This document shows, in pieces, positions 11,447 to 13,339 of a stretch of DNA of 13,339 bases (its first letter is position 1; each line of letters begins with the position of its first letter). Position numbers and translations under genes: made by a program. The notes below the pieces were generated by a model. The model saw nothing but the letters and a program-made list of their open reading frames with translations. It made no database searches and was not told where the DNA came from. The DNA comes from an uncultured Rhodocyclaceae bacterium. Lineage in GTDB: Bacteria; Pseudomonadota; Gammaproteobacteria; Burkholderiales; Rhodocyclaceae. The DNA lies in NCBI GenBank assembly GCA_903930805.1, contig CAIYZZ010000205.1:1-13339 (forward strand), given 5' to 3'.

Positions 11447-11905
11447 TTACTTCACGGACAACAAATAGGTCAGGAAATGTCCCTTCTCGGTGGCGTCGCA
11501 ATCCCGGCTGTAGAGTTCCTCGCAATGCTGCGCGAAGTTCATCTCGACCTTGGCCGGGCTGGTAAATCGATCCGCATTCGCCACCGGAGCCAGTGGTGCG
11601 ATGGACTTCTTGGAGGCCACGTGCTTGCCTTGCTGCCTGGGATCTTCGGTGTGACAGACCGAGCAAGCAGGCTCCTCGTCACCATCCCGGTTGCGCGTCT
11701 TGAGAAAGAACTGGCGACCGATATCAGCTGAAAACTCCACAACCGAGACCGGCTTGGACTTTGCCTTGACCGCTTCGGCCTTGGCTTTTTCTGCATAGCC
11801 GGCGATCAATTTCTGCATGACCTCGGTCTGTGTCGCGGAGATGCCCTCTGCCTGGACCGACGCCACCATGGTGGTACCGAGCACCAGCAGCAAGATTTTT
11901 TTCAT
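11447..11905 (-). CDS. Periplasmic monohaem cytochrome, cytochrome c''/DUF1924 type
   Basis: The 152-residue precursor has a Sec signal peptide (MKKILLLVLGTTMVASVQA, likely cut after A19). A helical lysine- and alanine-rich region follows, then one haem c site, C81-S-V-C84-H85, within CSVCHTEDPRQQGKH. KSIAPLAPVANADRFT and HCEELYSRDC come next. From memory of Methylophilus methylotrophus cytochrome c'', the match runs from the haem motif to the end. H127 aligns with its distal haem ligand, which detaches on reduction, and C128/C136 align with its disulfide. The protein should therefore be a small soluble periplasmic electron carrier, possibly with redox-linked ligand change; the partner is unknown. 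ATG 11905 gives the signal peptide, with GGGGGAA upstream; a longer frame to 11941 would spoil the signal. It lies between cimA and leuC on the same strand, with no cytochrome b or diheme neighbour in view. Confidence 0.88.
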   Translation of the reverse strand: MKKILLLVLGTTMVASVQAEGISATQTEVMQKLIAGYAEKAKAEAVKAKSKPVSVVEFSADIGRQFFLKTRNRDGDEEPACSVCHTEDPRQQGKHVASKKSIAPLAPVANADRFTSPAKVEMNFAQHCEELYSRDCDATEKGHFLTYLLSVK

Positions 11906-11965
11906 TGTTTTCCCCCAACAAATATTTGGATTTATGGACATCGTAATTTTATGCTAACACGGCAT
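11906..11965 (-). promoter_or_regulatory. AT-rich leader of the cytochrome c'' gene with a 10-bp palindrome
   Basis: The 60 bases between cimA and the cytochrome gene are clearly AT-richer than their surroundings. On the minus strand they carry TAAAAT (11951-11946), one mismatch from a -10, though no good -35 precedes it. A perfect palindrome, CAAATATTTG (11919-11928), lies 13 bases upstream of the start codon. This suggests a separate promoter with a possible operator. Direct evidence is limited to the base composition and the palindrome. Confidence 0.35.
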
Positions 11966-13339
11966 CTATTGATGGCGTTCCTGATCGCGTAGCAGCTTGT
12001 ATTCGATCGAATCGACCAGCGCCTGCCATGAGGCGTTGATGATATCGGTGGACACGCCGATGGTGGTCCAGTTTTCGTGATGATCGGTGGACTCAATGAG
12101 GACGCGCACGCGGGCGGCCGAGGCCTTGTCCGAGTCGAGCACGCGCACCTTGTAGTCGGTGAGCCTGATTTCGCCGATGGCTGGATAGAGCCGTTCCAGC
12201 GCCTTGCGCACCGCCTTGTCGAGGGCATTTACCGGGCCATCGCCTTCAGCGACGGTGAGCACCTCCTGGTCACCAACGCGTACCTTGATAATCACCGATG
12301 AATTCACGGCGTTGACGGAGGGTTCGTTGACGATGACCTTGAATTCGACCAGTTCGAAGAACGGCGTGTAGCGGCCGAGCATCTTGCGCACCACCAGTTC
12401 GAAGGAGCTTTCCGCCGCCTCGAACTGGTAGCCCTCGTGCTCAAGTTCCTTCAGTCGATCCAGGATACGGATGGTATCGGGCGATTCCTTGCCGAGCGTC
12501 GGGTCGATGGCGTTGATGCGTGCCAGCAGCGTGCTGCGGCCGGCCACCTCTGACATCAGCACGCGGCGGCTGTTGCCGACCCAATCCGGATTGACGTGCT
12601 CGTAGGAAATCGGGTTCTTCACCACCGCGTCGATATGCATGCCGCCTTTGTGCGCGAAGGCGTGGCCGCCGACATAGGGCGCCTTGTCGTTCTGCGGCAT
12701 GTTGGCGATTTCGCTGACCGCACGGGCAACCGACGTCAGATGGCGCATGGCTGCCGGTGGAATGCACTCGTGGCCGAGTTTCAGTTGCAGATTCGGAATG
12801 ATCGAGCACAGGTTGGCATTGCCGCAGCGCTCACCGAGACCATTGATGGTGCCCTGCACCTGAGTGGCCCCCGCCTGCACCGCCCGAATGGAGTTGGCCA
12901 CCGCCATTTCGCTGTCATTGTGGCAATGAACGCCGACGCCAACCTGGAAGCGCTGGCAAACCACGCGGGTGATGTCAAATATCTCGTCAGGAAAGCTGCC
13001 GCCGTTGGTGTCGCACAAACACAAACAATCGGCACCTGCATCGGCGGCCTCTGCCAGGGTTTTCAGCGCATATTCCGGATTTTCCTTGTAGCCGTCGAAG
13101 AAATGCTCGGCATCGAATACCACCTCTTTGCCATGCTGCTTCAAATAGCGCACCGTGTCGCCGATCATGCGCAGGTTCTCGTCGAGCGTGGTGCGCAGAA
13201 TCTCCAGCACCTGATAATCCCAACTCTTGCCGAAGATCGCGATCGCGGTGGTACCGGCCTTGAGCAACGACTGGATGTTGACATCGTCGGCGACGCAGAT
13301 GCCAACCTTGCGCGTCGCGCCGAAGGCAATGATGCGGGC
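11966..13339 (-). CDS. cimA: (R)-citramalate synthase, N-terminus cut by window edge
   Basis: CimA condenses pyruvate and acetyl-CoA to citramalate, the first step of threonine-independent isoleucine synthesis. 457 residues are visible, starting ARIIAFGATRKVG. Roughly the first 60-75 residues, including the catalytic DTTLRDG region, lie beyond the edge. The TIM-barrel part has AIFGKSWDYQVL, LCDTNGG and the metal-binding HCHND (H138 and H140 in partial numbering). GLGERCGNANL and GGHAFAHKGGMHIDAV follow. The last third (about 320-450) is the LeuA-type allosteric dimerisation domain, with EGDGPVNALDKAV and DYKVRVLDS. FGKSWDYQVLEIL and the short HVNPDWVGNSRR region mark the CimA branch rather than LeuA or homocitrate synthase. 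The downstream leuCD encodes the next enzyme of the same route. The C-terminal domain is likely where isoleucine inhibits. A TTG near 13267 is an internal leucine codon, not a start. Confidence 0.95.
   Translation of the reverse strand, partial: ARIIAFGATRKVGICVADDVNIQSLLKAGTTAIAIFGKSWDYQVLEILRTTLDENLRMIGDTVRYLKQHGKEVVFDAEHFFDGYKENPEYALKTLAEAADAGADCLCLCDTNGGSFPDEIFDITRVVCQRFQVGVGVHCHNDSEMAVANSIRAVQAGATQVQGTINGLGERCGNANLCSIIPNLQLKLGHECIPPAAMRHLTSVARAVSEIANMPQNDKAPYVGGHAFAHKGGMHIDAVVKNPISYEHVNPDWVGNSRRVLMSEVAGRSTLLARINAIDPTLGKESPDTIRILDRLKELEHEGYQFEAAESSFELVVRKMLGRYTPFFELVEFKVIVNEPSVNAVNSSVIIKVRVGDQEVLTVAEGDGPVNALDKAVRKALERLYPAIGEIRLTDYKVRVLDSDKASAARVRVLIESTDHHENWTTIGVSTDIINASWQALVDSIEYKLLRDQERHQ

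Overview
The window is chromosomal DNA from a GC-rich Gram-negative bacterium, most likely a betaproteobacterium (Rhodocyclales or Nitrosomonadales-like by gene content; inferred from protein resemblance, not searched). Coding is dense, gaps are short, and I see no tRNA, rRNA, insertion sequence, CRISPR array or phage gene. Two genes are cut by the window edges: ftsK on the left (C-terminus missing) and cimA on the right (N-terminus missing).

Layout. 1-1942 (-): ftsK, the septal DNA translocase. A short divergent region (1943-2085) carries a perfect TATAAT for trxB. 2086-5220 (+): a tight three-gene run of trxB (thioredoxin reductase), an Smr-domain nuclease one base later, and an ArnT/PMT-like membrane glycosyltransferase overlapping the Smr gene by ATGA. 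5305-8849 (-): a two-gene unit, transcribed as a response-regulator nucleotide cyclase followed 47 bases later by a SulP anion transporter with STAS and C-terminal cyclic-nucleotide-binding domains. 9042-9236 (+): a small unrecognised gene with a strong ribosome binding site. 9261-13339 (-): cimA, a cytochrome c''-type monohaem protein, leuC and leuD in transcription order.

How the genes work together. CimA makes citramalate from pyruvate and acetyl-CoA. LeuCD isomerises citramalate in the threonine-independent isoleucine route, as well as isopropylmalate in leucine synthesis, so their closeness is functional. The periplasmic cytochrome between them has no obvious link to that pathway.

The most interesting unit is the cyclase-SulP pair. 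One gene can make a cyclic nucleotide under control of a phosphorylatable receiver domain, and the next encodes a transporter whose C-terminal domain keeps the cyclic-nucleotide phosphate-binding residues. This looks like a self-contained second-messenger circuit gating anion transport. The cyclase keeps its metal and catalytic residues but has unusual residues at both base-selecting positions, so the messenger could be cAMP, cGMP or something else.

Other points of note are a 12-base C tract in the ftsK linker (coding strand) and conserved bis-histidine and disulfide features in the cytochrome.
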